NCBI GenBank assembly: GCA_963806395.1
Contig: CAWDYI010000019.1
Location: 620,001 to 684,000 of the forward strand
Length of the DNA: 64,000 nucleotides
DNA from: DASSUW01 sp963806395
GTDB taxonomy: Bacteria; Actinomycetota; Thermoleophilia; Solirubrobacterales; Solirubrobacteraceae
Direction: 5' to 3'
Below, piece after piece: positions 1-9,605 of the stretch. The position numbers and the translations under genes were made by a program. The first letter of the stretch is position 1, and each line of letters opens with the position of its first letter. The notes under the pieces were generated by a model. The model had not been told where the DNA came from and did not search any database. It saw nothing but the letters and a program-made list of their open reading frames with translations.

Positions 1-518
1 TCGCCGCCGTGGCCGGAGCCGGAGTGGTCGTCGTCGTCGTCTCCGCCGTGCCCGCTGCTGTCCGAGCCGCGGCCGCTGTCGTCGCCACGGTCGTCGTCAT
101 CGTCATCGTCGTCGCCGTGGCGGCCGTGGTCGTCGTCATCGTCGTCGCGGCCACCGTGGCGGCCGTGGTCGTCGTCGAAGTCGTGTCCGCCGCCGCTGAC
201 GGCGCCGGCGGTGCCGGGCGCGTCGCCGGGGCCCTGGTCGGGCGTGCCGTCGTCGTCCGTCGACCGTGAGCGCGATGCCGACGGCGATGCCGACGCCGAT
301 GGGCTCGCGGACGCCGACGGGCTCGCGGCTGCCTTCGCCCGCCGGTGGATCGTGCGGCGCACGACCTCGGTCCGGACCTGCGCGGGCGGGTCGGTCTCGG
401 CGGTCGGGGCCGGAGCGGTCGGGGAGCTCTCCCCGCCCGCGGCGAGCGCGACCGTGGCGAGGACGCCGAGGGCCGCGATCGTGGCGATCGCTGCGATGGA
501 GTTGCGTGAGAAGCGCAT
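1..518 (-). CDS. Asp/His-rich secreted or membrane-anchored protein (3' end outside window)
   Basis: The minus-strand frame opens at an ATG at 518 and stays open to the window edge, so at least 172 residues are seen and the C-terminus is missing. The N-terminus (MRFSRNSIAAIATIAALGV...) is a signal peptide or anchor. A Ser/Pro/Ala-rich linker with repeated SPSAS units follows, then a long tail of Asp runs mixed with His and Gly (HGRHGG, DDDDDHGRHG). No enzymatic domain is visible. The gene is divergent from the response regulator at 610, and a similar Asp-rich protein lies beyond the kinase at 2682, which suggests both belong to the two-component regulon. Cation binding by the tail is plausible but inferred. 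The Asp codons give a low-complexity GTC/GTCGTC pattern on the plus strand. Confidence 0.75.
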   Translation of the reverse strand, partial: MRFSRNSIAAIATIAALGVLATVALAAGGESSPTAPAPTAETDPPAQVRTEVVRRTIHRRAKAAASPSASASPSASASPSASRSRSTDDDGTPDQGPGDAPGTAGAVSGGGHDFDDDHGRHGGRDDDDDDHGRHGDDDDDDDDRGDDSGRGSDSSGHGGDDDDDHSGSGHGG

Positions 519-609
519 GCGATGAGAGTCGTCTTCCGCCCTCCAAGCCCCCGGCAACCGCGGGTTAAGTCTTGGCAAAGCCCGCGCCGGCGCGGCTACA
601 TTCGGCCAC

Positions 610-1326
610 GTGCACGCCGCCAGACCCCGCGTCCTGTTCGTCGAGGACGAGCCGAGCATCTACGAGCCGTTCTCAAAGGCGCTCGCCCGCGAGGGCTTCG
701 AGCCGGTCCTCGCCCGCACCGCCGCCCGCGCGCTGGAGCTCGCCGAGGACGGCGACTTCGCGATCGTCCTGCTCGACCTGATGCTGCCCGACGGCGACGG
801 CCGCGACGTGTGCCGCGCGATCCGGCGCAACTCGTCCGTGCCGATCCTGATGTTGACCGCACGCGGCACCGAGGCGGACCGGATCGTCGGGCTCGAGATC
901 GGCGCCGACGACTACGTCGTCAAGCCGTTCAGCGGCGCCGAGGTGATCGCCCGGATCCGCGCGATCCTCCGCCGCAGCGCCACCGCGCCCGGCGAGGAGG
1001 AGGCGCCCCCCGAGCCGATCGCGGTCGGCGACCTCGCGGTCGACTTCGCCTCTCGCCGCGTGCACCTCTCCGGCAGCGAGCTCACGCTGTCGCGCAAGGA
1101 GTTCGACCTGCTCGCCGAGCTGATCCGGCACGCCGGCCGCGTCGTCACGCGCGAGCAGCTGATGGACCGCGTGTGGGACGAGAACTGGTTCGGCTCGACC
1201 AAGACGCTCGACGTGCACATCCGCTGGCTGCGCCAGAAGCTCGGGGACGATCCGGGCGAGCCGCGCTACCTGCACACGGTGCGCGGCGTCGGCTTCCGGT
1301 TCACCGCGCCGGAGGAGTTCTCGTAA
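610..1326 (+). CDS. OmpR/PhoB-family response regulator
   Basis: This is a 238-residue DNA-binding response regulator. The receiver domain (residues 6-120) has the acidic pair E12-D13, phospho-acceptor D56 in the motif LLDLMLPDG, T83 and K105 (VVKPF). The winged-helix output domain fills residues 135-235 (RKEFDLLAELIRHAGRVV; DVHIRWLRQKLGDDP; VRGVGFRF). The start is GTG at 610. The stop TAA at 1324-1326 overlaps the beginning of the histidine kinase frame, so the two are translationally coupled. TTGGCA at 572-577 and TACATT at 597-602 could form a weak promoter with long spacing. Targets are unknown; the two Asp-rich neighbours are the obvious candidates. Confidence 0.95.
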   Translation: MHAARPRVLFVEDEPSIYEPFSKALAREGFEPVLARTAARALELAEDGDFAIVLLDLMLPDGDGRDVCRAIRRNSSVPILMLTARGTEADRIVGLEIGADDYVVKPFSGAEVIARIRAILRRSATAPGEEEAPPEPIAVGDLAVDFASRRVHLSGSELTLSRKEFDLLAELIRHAGRVVTREQLMDRVWDENWFGSTKTLDVHIRWLRQKLGDDPGEPRYLHTVRGVGFRFTAPEEFS

Positions 1327-2657
1327 CCCTCCGGCTCCGCCTTCTGCTGGCGCTCGCCTACGTGCTCCTGCTGGCGATCGTCGCCCTCGAGGTCCCGCTG
1401 ATCATCAACCTGCGCGACCGCGTCGACTCCGAGGTCAAGTCGCAGGCGCTCAGTCAGGCCGAGTTCCTCGCGGCGACCGTCGACCTGCGGCGCCCCAACG
1501 AGTTGCAGGGCGTGGCCGACCTGGCCGGGGACCGTCTGCGCGGCCGCGTGATCGTCGTCGACGCGGACGGGACCCTCGTGGCCGACTCGGCGGGCCAGGA
1601 GCGACTGGGCATCGACTACCGCAGCCGGCCCGAGGTCGCGTCTGCGCTGCGCGGCAACCCCGTGCAGGACCAGCGGCGGAGCGAGACGCTCGACGAGACG
1701 ATCCTCGCCACGGCCGTGCCCGTGCGGCTCCGCGGCACTGTGACCGGCGCGATCAGGATCACGCAGAGCGTGGACGCCGTTGCGCGCGCCACGCGCCGCA
1801 CGACGCTCGGGCTGATCGCGATCGGGCTGGTCGTGCTCGTGCTCGGCCTCGCGGCGGGTGCCGTCATCGCCAGCCAGGTGGCCGGGCCGGTGCGCCGGCT
1901 CGACGAAGCCGCACGGCGCGTCGCGGACGGCGACCTCTCCGCCCGCGCCAAGCCGGAGGGAAGCACCGAGCAGCGGCGGCTCGCGGAGACGTTCAACGAG
2001 ATGACCGCCCGGCTCGAGCGGCTCGTCGACAGCCAGCGCGAGTTCGTCGCCGACGCCTCCCACCAGCTGCGCACGCCGCTGAGCGGCCTGCGGCTGCGGC
2101 TGGAGGAGGCGCGCGCCGCGACCGATGACGCCGAGGCGCACGAGGAGATCGACGCCGGGCTGCGCGAGGTCGACCGCCTGTCCGCGATCGTCTCCGAGCT
2201 GCTGGTGCTCTCGCAGGCCGGCGAGATCGATGCGCCGCCCGAGCGCGTCGACCTCGAGGACGCCGCACGCCGCGCCGTCGCACGCTGGGACGGCGTGCGC
2301 GCCGGCGGCGGGCCGGGCGACGGGTTCTGCCCGCGCGCCGACCTCGACCGCACGCTCGACGCGCTGCTCGAGAACGCGGTCAACTACGGCGACGGCGATG
2401 TCGAGATCCGCTCGCAGCCGGGCGTGCTCGAGGTGCTCGACCGCGGCCCCGGGCTCGCGCCGGACGAGCTCACGGCGGTGTTCGAGCGCTTCCACCGTGG
2501 TCACGCGGGCCGCTCCGGCCCGGCCGGGACCGGCCTCGGGCTGCCGATCGCACGCGAGCTCGCGCGCCGCTGGGGCGGCGACGTGACGCTGACCAACCGC
2601 CAGGACGGCGGCGGCGCGCGGGCGACGGTCACGGTGCCGCCCTTTCCCGGTCCTTAA
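1323..2657 (+). CDS. Sensor histidine kinase (EnvZ-like, HAMP-HisKA-HATPase)
   Basis: This membrane kinase has about 444 residues and is the partner of the upstream regulator. Its order is TM1 near the N-terminus (LLLALAYVLLLAIVAL), an extracytoplasmic sensor of about 120 residues, TM2 (LGLIAIGLVVLVLGLAAG), HAMP, HisKA with H247 in DASHQLRTPL, then HATPase_c with N-box LLENAVNYG, G1 DRGPGLAP and G2 GTGLGLPIA. The start is odd. By homology the protein should begin at codon 1323-1325, which reads GTA rather than GTG; the first standard start codon in frame is GTG at 1362, inside TM1. I keep 1323 as the probable native start. The fold is otherwise complete. Confidence 0.85.
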   Translation, partial: VTLRLRLLLALAYVLLLAIVALEVPLIINLRDRVDSEVKSQALSQAEFLAATVDLRRPNELQGVADLAGDRLRGRVIVVDADGTLVADSAGQERLGIDYRSRPEVASALRGNPVQDQRRSETLDETILATAVPVRLRGTVTGAIRITQSVDAVARATRRTTLGLIAIGLVVLVLGLAAGAVIASQVAGPVRRLDEAARRVADGDLSARAKPEGSTEQRRLAETFNEMTARLERLVDSQREFVADASHQLRTPLSGLRLRLEEARAATDDAEAHEEIDAGLREVDRLSAIVSELLVLSQAGEIDAPPERVDLEDAARRAVARWDGVRAGGGPGDGFCPRADLDRTLDALLENAVNYGDGDVEIRSQPGVLEVLDRGPGLAPDELTAVFERFHRGHAGRSGPAGTGLGLPIARELARRWGGDVTLTNRQDGGGARATVTVPPFPGP

Positions 2658-2681
2658 CCAACCTGCGGCTACGGTGGATCC

Positions 2682-3071
2682 ATGCGTCGCTCCGTGCTCT
2701 GGGCTCTCGCCGCCGTCGCCGGCGTCCTGCTCGTCGCCGCCATCACGGCGGCGGCGTCGACGCTGTCGACCCAGACGATCGGGCTCTCGTCCGAGCCGCT
2801 GAGCGCCGGCGACCGGCTCGCGCCGCGATCGACCGCGTCGGCCACGCCGTCGCCGTCACCGTCAGCGACTCCGGCGCGGCGCAAGAAGCGCCGCGCGAAG
2901 CCGACCCCGACACCGGCGCGGACGGCGACGGCCGCGCCCACGACCGCTCCGGTCCCGACGGTGGACGACGACGACAACTCGGGCCACGGCAGCGACGGCG
3001 ACGAGTCCGGCGACGACTCGAGCGGTCGCGGGCGCGGTCGCGGTCGCGGCGGCGACGACGACGACGACTGA
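2682..3071 (+). CDS. Small Asp-rich secreted/anchored protein
   Basis: This 129-residue protein starts at ATG 2682, 24 nt after the kinase stop. The N-terminus (VLWALAAVAGVLLVAAITAAA) is a signal peptide or anchor. A Pro/Thr/Ser-rich linker with a basic patch (ARRKKRRAK) follows, and the C-terminus is acidic (DDDDNSGHG... GDDDDD) with a short RG repeat. The layout of leader, disordered linker and Asp tail copies the protein at 1-518 on the other side of the two-component genes, which suggests paralogues. TTAACC (2655-2660) lies upstream here, and the same hexamer (minus strand, 563-568) lies upstream of the other copy. The function is unknown; a cation-binding surface protein would fit. Confidence 0.75.
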   Translation: MRRSVLWALAAVAGVLLVAAITAAASTLSTQTIGLSSEPLSAGDRLAPRSTASATPSPSPSATPARRKKRRAKPTPTPARTATAAPTTAPVPTVDDDDNSGHGSDGDESGDDSSGRGRGRGRGGDDDDD

Positions 3072-3115
3072 TTCCGCCGAGCTCGCGGCGGGCGTACCAT
3101 GAGGGGTGATCCGAC

Positions 3116-3340
3116 ATGCTGGTCGACGCCCGCTGGCCGCCCCCCGATCCCGAGCCCGACGACACGCCCCTCGTACCACCCGGCGCGTGGCCGTTCCTCA
3201 CTGTCGCCCTGCTCGCCGCCGGCTATCTGCTGCCGCCGCTGCTCGCCTACGCGTGCCTGATCGCCGCGCTCTACTGCGCCGTCGAGTGCTTCGGGCTGCT
3301 GCTGCCAGGCGGTGACGGGCTCCGGGAGCACAAGCAGTAG
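3116..3340 (+). CDS. Small membrane protein, unknown
   Basis: This is a 74-residue protein starting at ATG 3116, with a good ribosome-binding site GAGGGG nine bases upstream. A Pro/Asp-rich N-terminus precedes one long or two short hydrophobic segments (WPFLTVALLAAGYLLPPLLA and YACLIAALYCAVECFGLLL), and the tail is polar. I recognise no family. It lies between the Asp-rich protein and clpB on the same strand and ends just before the clpB operator. Confidence 0.6.
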   Translation: MLVDARWPPPDPEPDDTPLVPPGAWPFLTVALLAAGYLLPPLLAYACLIAALYCAVECFGLLLPGGDGLREHKQ

Positions 3341-3348
3341 CCGGATCG

Positions 3349-3380
3349 CTAAGATCTTAGTCTCCGCGACTGAGATTTAG
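3349..3380. promoter_or_regulatory. HAIR-like inverted repeat upstream of clpB
   Basis: The left arm CTAAGATCTTAGTC (3349-3362) and right arm GACTGAGATTTAG (3368-3380) flank a 5-nt centre, TCCGC. They pair apart from one mismatch and one extra base. The core can be read as CTTAGT-N7-ACTGAG, close to the HspR operator HAIR (CTTGAGT-N7-ACTCAAG) but one base shorter per arm. It ends 8 nt before the clpB start codon, where a bound repressor would block transcription or translation. That HspR itself binds is inferred. Confidence 0.6.
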
Positions 3381-3388
3381 GACTGCGA

Positions 3389-5919
<2,531 letters not shown>

Positions 5920-5923
<4 letters not shown>

Positions 5924-6600
5924 GCAGGCGGGAGGAAGGTCTCGCGGACCTTGATCGTCATCCGCTGCATGTTGGAGGCCGGCCGCTCGGCCCACCGGCG
6001 CTGCTGATCGATCTGCAGGAGCCAGTCGCCGACGCGGGCGTTGCGAATCGGGATCTGCTTGCGCCTGACGCTGAACACGCCGCACGGCCCGGTCGGCCGG
6101 CGCACGAGTCGCACCGTCTTCTGCAGCTCGCCGCCGAGGACGTAGTGGGCGAAAATCGGACGGTCCGCCTTCGTGAACCCGCGGCCCCTGAAGCGCACCC
6201 GGCGCGACGGCTTCGCCGTCTTCGGCCGCAGCGTGACGGCGAGGTTCGTGACCCGGGAGCCGGTCGACGCGGCGATGCTGGGGTTGTCGCGCTCCACGAC
6301 GGCGAGCGTGAAGGGGCGCTCGCCCCCGGCGGCCGTGCCCTGGAACGGCGCGGGGACCGCCGCACGGGTCTCGCCGAACTCGTCGGCCATCCCCTGGGCC
6401 ACGACCAGGCCGTCGATGTAGAGGTCGAGCGCCGCCTCGGGCGTGAACCCGACCGCGTGCACGCGGATCGTCTCGCGCTGGACGTTCGCCGGGCCGTCGG
6501 AGGCGTAGCACGGCTTCAGAGCGTCCACCGTGGCGGCCGCGGCCGGCGCGGCGAGCGCCGCGGTCGCGAGCGTCGTGGCGATCAGGGCGCGCAAGAGCAT
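5920..6600 (-). CDS. Secreted protein of unknown function
   Basis: This 226-residue protein starts at ATG 6600, and a Sec signal peptide (MLLRALIATTLATAALAAPAAAA) is cut near residue 23. The mature part is predicted to be beta-rich. It has two Cys (LKPCYASDG, GPCGVFSV) and phrases such as VRFRGRGFT and PIFAHYVLGG, which resemble secreted Ig-like or carbohydrate-binding modules of this bacterial group. No catalytic motif is seen. It is convergent with clpB, the two stops sharing TTAA, and divergent from the GYD gene with a 69-bp spacer. Confidence 0.8.
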
Positions 6601-6669
6601 GTGGCCGGAAGTATCCACGTCCGTCCAGAACACCGCATAGGCGGGAAAGGATCGGATACAACGCTTGGC

Positions 6670-6951
6670 ATGCCTACCTACATCATGCTCTCGACCCTGA
6701 CGCCCGAGGGCGTGCAGACGGTCAAGAACAACCCCGCTCGCATCCGCGAGGTCAACAAGGAGGTCGAGCAGCTCGGTGCGACGGTGAAGGCGCAGTGGGC
6801 CACGCTCGGCCACTTCGACTTCGTGAACATCATCGAGGCGCCGGACGACAAGACGATGGCTCGCGTGTCGCTCGAGCTCGGCTCCCGCGGGACCGCCCAC
6901 TACGAGTCGCTGGCGGCGATCCCGATCGACGACTTCATCGCCGCCCTGTGA
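6670..6951 (+). CDS. GYD-domain protein
   Basis: This 93-residue protein starts at ATG 6670. The N-terminus (MPTYIMLSTLTPEGVQTVK), the motif GATVKAQWATLGHFDFVNI and the C-terminus (TAHYESLAAIPIDDFIAAL) identify a GYD-family ferredoxin-like protein; the molecular role of the family is not known. Its stop overlaps the purD start (GTGA at 6948-6951), so it is the first gene of the purD-purE transcript and translationally coupled to it. Confidence 0.9.
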   Translation: MPTYIMLSTLTPEGVQTVKNNPARIREVNKEVEQLGATVKAQWATLGHFDFVNIIEAPDDKTMARVSLELGSRGTAHYESLAAIPIDDFIAAL

Positions 6952-8195
6952 CGTCCGTCCTCGTGGTCGGCGCGGGCGGCCGCGAGCACGCGATCGTGCG
7001 TGCGCTCGCGCGCTCCCCGCAGCGCCCCGAGGTGATGTGCGCGCCCGGCAACGCCGGGATCGCGCGTGACGCGCGGGTGCTGTCCGGGCTCGATCCGGCG
7101 GACGCCGAGGGGTTCGTCCGGGTCGCCGTGGCGGCGGACGTCGACCTCGTCGTCGTGGGGCCCGAGGTCCCGCTCGTGGCGGGCCTGGCGGACGCGTGCG
7201 CGGCAGCCGGCATCGCCTGTTTCGGGCCGTTGGCGGCCGCCGCCCGGCTCGAGGGCTCGAAGGCGTACGCGAAGGGGCTGATGGCGGCCGCCGGGGTGCC
7301 GACCGCGCGCCACGCGGTCGTCGAGTCGGTCGCGGACGGGCTCGCCGCGATCGACCGCTATCCGGCCGTCGTGAAGGCCGACGGCCTCGCCGCCGGCAAG
7401 GGCGTGGTGATCGCCGCCGACGAGGCGCAGGCGCAGGCGGCGCTGGAGGACATGCTCGTCGCGCGCCGCTTCGGAGACACGCCGGTGGTGGTGGAGGAGT
7501 TCCTCGACGGCGACGAGCTGTCGCTGCTCGCGATCTGCGACGGCGAGACGGCGCTGCCGCTCGCGCCGGCGCGCGACTTCAAGCGCATCGGCGACGGCGA
7601 CACCGGGCCGAACACCGGCGGCATGGGCTCCTACTCGCCGGTGCCCGAGGTCGACGACGCGTTCATCGAGCGGATCCGCATCGAGGTCCTCCAGCCCGTG
7701 GTCGAGGAGCTCGCGCGCCGTGGCACGCCGTTCCACGGGGTCCTCTACGCCGGCCTGATGCTGACCGCGGCCGGCCCGCAGGTGCTCGAGTTCAACGTCC
7801 GCTTCGGCGATCCGGAGACCCAGGCCGTGCTGCCGCGGCTGCGTTCGGACCTGCTCGACCTGCTGCAGCGCGCCACGCGCCGCGGCGGTCTCGCCGGCGC
7901 CACGCTCGAATGGGACCCCCGTACCGCCGTCACCGTCGTGCTCGCGTCGCGCGGCTACCCGGCCTCGTCGTCCTCCGGCGACGTGATCTCCGGGCTCGAC
8001 CGCGTCCCGGACGGGATCGAGGTCACCCACGCGGCCACGGCTGAGCGCGGCGGCGCGATCGTCACCGCCGGCGGCCGTGTGCTGAACGTGACAGCGCTCG
8101 GTGACGACACGAATGCCGCCCGGACGCGCGCGTATGCTGCCGCGGACGTGATCGAGTTCGACGGCCGGCAGCTGCGCCGGGACATCGCCGCATGA
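6948..8195 (+). CDS. purD: Phosphoribosylamine-glycine ligase (PurD)
   Basis: PurD (415 residues) joins glycine to phosphoribosylamine with ATP, step 2 of purine synthesis. The start is GTG 6948, chosen because the protein then begins TSVLVVGAGGREHAIVRAL as in the family. The ATP-grasp domain shows FGPLAAAARLEGSKA, VVKADGLAAGKGV and the metal-binding end FNVRFGDPETQ. It overlaps the GYD gene before it and purE after it by 4 nt each (ATGA at 8192-8195). Confidence 0.96.
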   Translation: MTSVLVVGAGGREHAIVRALARSPQRPEVMCAPGNAGIARDARVLSGLDPADAEGFVRVAVAADVDLVVVGPEVPLVAGLADACAAAGIACFGPLAAAARLEGSKAYAKGLMAAAGVPTARHAVVESVADGLAAIDRYPAVVKADGLAAGKGVVIAADEAQAQAALEDMLVARRFGDTPVVVEEFLDGDELSLLAICDGETALPLAPARDFKRIGDGDTGPNTGGMGSYSPVPEVDDAFIERIRIEVLQPVVEELARRGTPFHGVLYAGLMLTAAGPQVLEFNVRFGDPETQAVLPRLRSDLLDLLQRATRRGGLAGATLEWDPRTAVTVVLASRGYPASSSSGDVISGLDRVPDGIEVTHAATAERGGAIVTAGGRVLNVTALGDDTNAARTRAYAAADVIEFDGRQLRRDIAA

Positions 8196-8662
8196 GCCAC
8201 GAAGCCGCCCCGGTCACCGAGGAGGCCGTGGAGACCGAGTTCGACGGGCTCGAGGTCGACAGCCCGCTGGTCGGCATCGTCATGGGCTCCAAGAGCGACA
8301 TGCCGGCGATGGACGCTGCTGCCAAGGAGCTGGCGGAGCGCGGGATCCACCACGAGGTGCGCGTGATGTCCGCCCACCGCGATCCGGAGACCGTCGCGGA
8401 CTACGCGCGGAACGCGAAGCTGCGCGGGCTGCGCGTGATCATCGCCGGCGCCGGGCTGTCCGCCGCCCTGCCCGGCGTCGTCGCGGCCCACACCCCGCTG
8501 CCGGTGATCGGCGTCCCGCTCACGTCCTCGAAGTCGATCGCGGGAGGGCTCGACGCCCTGCTCTCGATCGCGCAGATGCCGCCCGGGGTCCCGGTCGCCT
8601 GCGTCGGCGTCGACAGCGCGCGCAACGCGGCCGTGCTCGCCGCGCGGATCCTCGAGGCCTAG
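8192..8662 (+). CDS. purE: N5-CAIR mutase, PurE class I
   Basis: PurE (156 residues) moves the carboxyl group of N5-CAIR to give CAIR. The core begins at VGIVMGSKSDMPAM and has MSAHRDPE and the loop GAGLSAALPGVVAAHT with the catalytic His, the class I signature. About 25 acidic residues precede the usual start; the ATG overlaps the purD stop, so this extension is probably translated. The partner ligase PurK is not in the window. The stop tetramer CTAG (8659-8662) is shared with the convergent gene. Confidence 0.95.
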   Translation: MSHEAAPVTEEAVETEFDGLEVDSPLVGIVMGSKSDMPAMDAAAKELAERGIHHEVRVMSAHRDPETVADYARNAKLRGLRVIIAGAGLSAALPGVVAAHTPLPVIGVPLTSSKSIAGGLDALLSIAQMPPGVPVACVGVDSARNAAVLAARILEA

Positions 8663-9486
8663 AGGGCGTCGGCCTCCAGCACCTTGAGCCGCTTCTTGAG
8701 CGCGGCCACGTGCCTGGAGAGCCTCCTGCCGGCCGTCCCGAGCTTCCGGTTCGAGGTCGTGAGCGCGGCGATGCGGGCGTCGGTGGCGGTGGGGTCGGCC
8801 GGCGCGCCGTCGTCACCCTTCGGCCCTGGGGTGAGCTCGAGCCCGCTCACCCGGGCGTCGAGTGCCTTGACGGCGGCGAGCGCGATGCCCGCCGTGTCGG
8901 CGGCCGCGAGCCGGTCGTTGCTGTTGCCGGTCGCGAAGGCCGCGCGGAAGGCCGCGCCGGCCGGGCCGACGTGCGGCACTGCCGCGGTGTCGGCGTTGAT
9001 CCTGTAGCGCGAGAGCGCCAACCCACGCAACGCGGCGAGGATCGCCTCGCCGTCCACGGGCCCGGTGACCGTGATGTTGGCGACGTTCTGCTCCAGCATC
9101 GCGATCGTCGAGATGTCGCCGGTGGAGCTGATGTCGAGGCTGCTGGTCGGCGCGCCGGGCCCGATCCGGAACGGGAGCCTGCTGCCGCCGGTGAGGTCGC
9201 GAACGAAGAAGTTGGCCTCGTTGCCGGCGATGTCCCAGGTCTGCGGCGTGAACCCTCCGTCACCGGTCTGCAGGAGTCTGAGCCCCGGCGTGTCGGGGGC
9301 CTTGAGCAGCAGCGGCAGGCTGCTGAACGACTCGCCGTCGATGCACAGGGCACCAACGCACTGCTTGCCCTGCACGATCTGGTTGCCGGCGACGACAGTG
9401 TCGGCAGCGCGTGCCGGTGCAGCGGCGGCGAGGAGCAGAATGGCTGCAGCGAGCGGTCCTGCGAAGCGTGAGGGGCGGAGCGGCAC
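8659..9486 (-). CDS. Secreted tail-fibre/S74-like protein
   Basis: This 275-residue protein has a signal peptide (MPLRPSRFAGPLAAAILLLAAAAPARA). The sequence LPFRIGPGAPTSSLDISSTGD and the later NDRLAAADTAGIALAAVKAL match proteins annotated as tail-fibre or endosialidase-chaperone (peptidase S74) domain proteins. A short collagen-like GPKGDDGAP and a basic coiled coil (TAGRRLSRHVAALKKRLKVLE) end the chain, consistent with a trimeric fibre. It is exported, chromosomal and not part of a visible prophage. The substrate or partner is unknown. Confidence 0.75.
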   Translation of the reverse strand: MPLRPSRFAGPLAAAILLLAAAAPARAADTVVAGNQIVQGKQCVGALCIDGESFSSLPLLLKAPDTPGLRLLQTGDGGFTPQTWDIAGNEANFFVRDLTGGSRLPFRIGPGAPTSSLDISSTGDISTIAMLEQNVANITVTGPVDGEAILAALRGLALSRYRINADTAAVPHVGPAGAAFRAAFATGNSNDRLAAADTAGIALAAVKALDARVSGLELTPGPKGDDGAPADPTATDARIAALTTSNRKLGTAGRRLSRHVAALKKRLKVLEADAL

Positions 9487-9528
9487 GGCAGTTCCTTCGT
9501 TTCGGGGGCGCCGGTGGGCGCCGGCCGG

Positions 9529-9554
9529 CGTGACCGTCCCATGCGACGGTCACG
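9529..9554. promoter_or_regulatory. Perfect 10-6-10 inverted repeat between S74-like gene and purB
   Basis: CGTGACCGTC (9529-9538), the spacer CCATGC and GACGGTCACG (9545-9554) form a perfect inverted repeat. It lies 42 bp upstream of the S74-like start on one side and about 50 bp upstream of the purB start on the other. It could be an operator serving either gene, or a hairpin in the leader of the minus-strand gene. Confidence 0.5.
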
Positions 9555-9605
9555 TACCGGTGGTCGGCTCAGGGCGTGGCGGCTCGAGCTCATACGATGG
9601 CGGCA

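Noticed and set aside
1..200. GTCGTC-type simple repeats as a possible microsatellite or CRISPR
   Set aside because: The period is 3 nt and follows Asp codons of a coding frame; there are no spacers.
9..269. A plus-strand frame coding almost only Val and Ala at the window start
   Set aside because: It is the complement of the Asp/His codons of the minus-strand acidic protein, which has a proper signal sequence.
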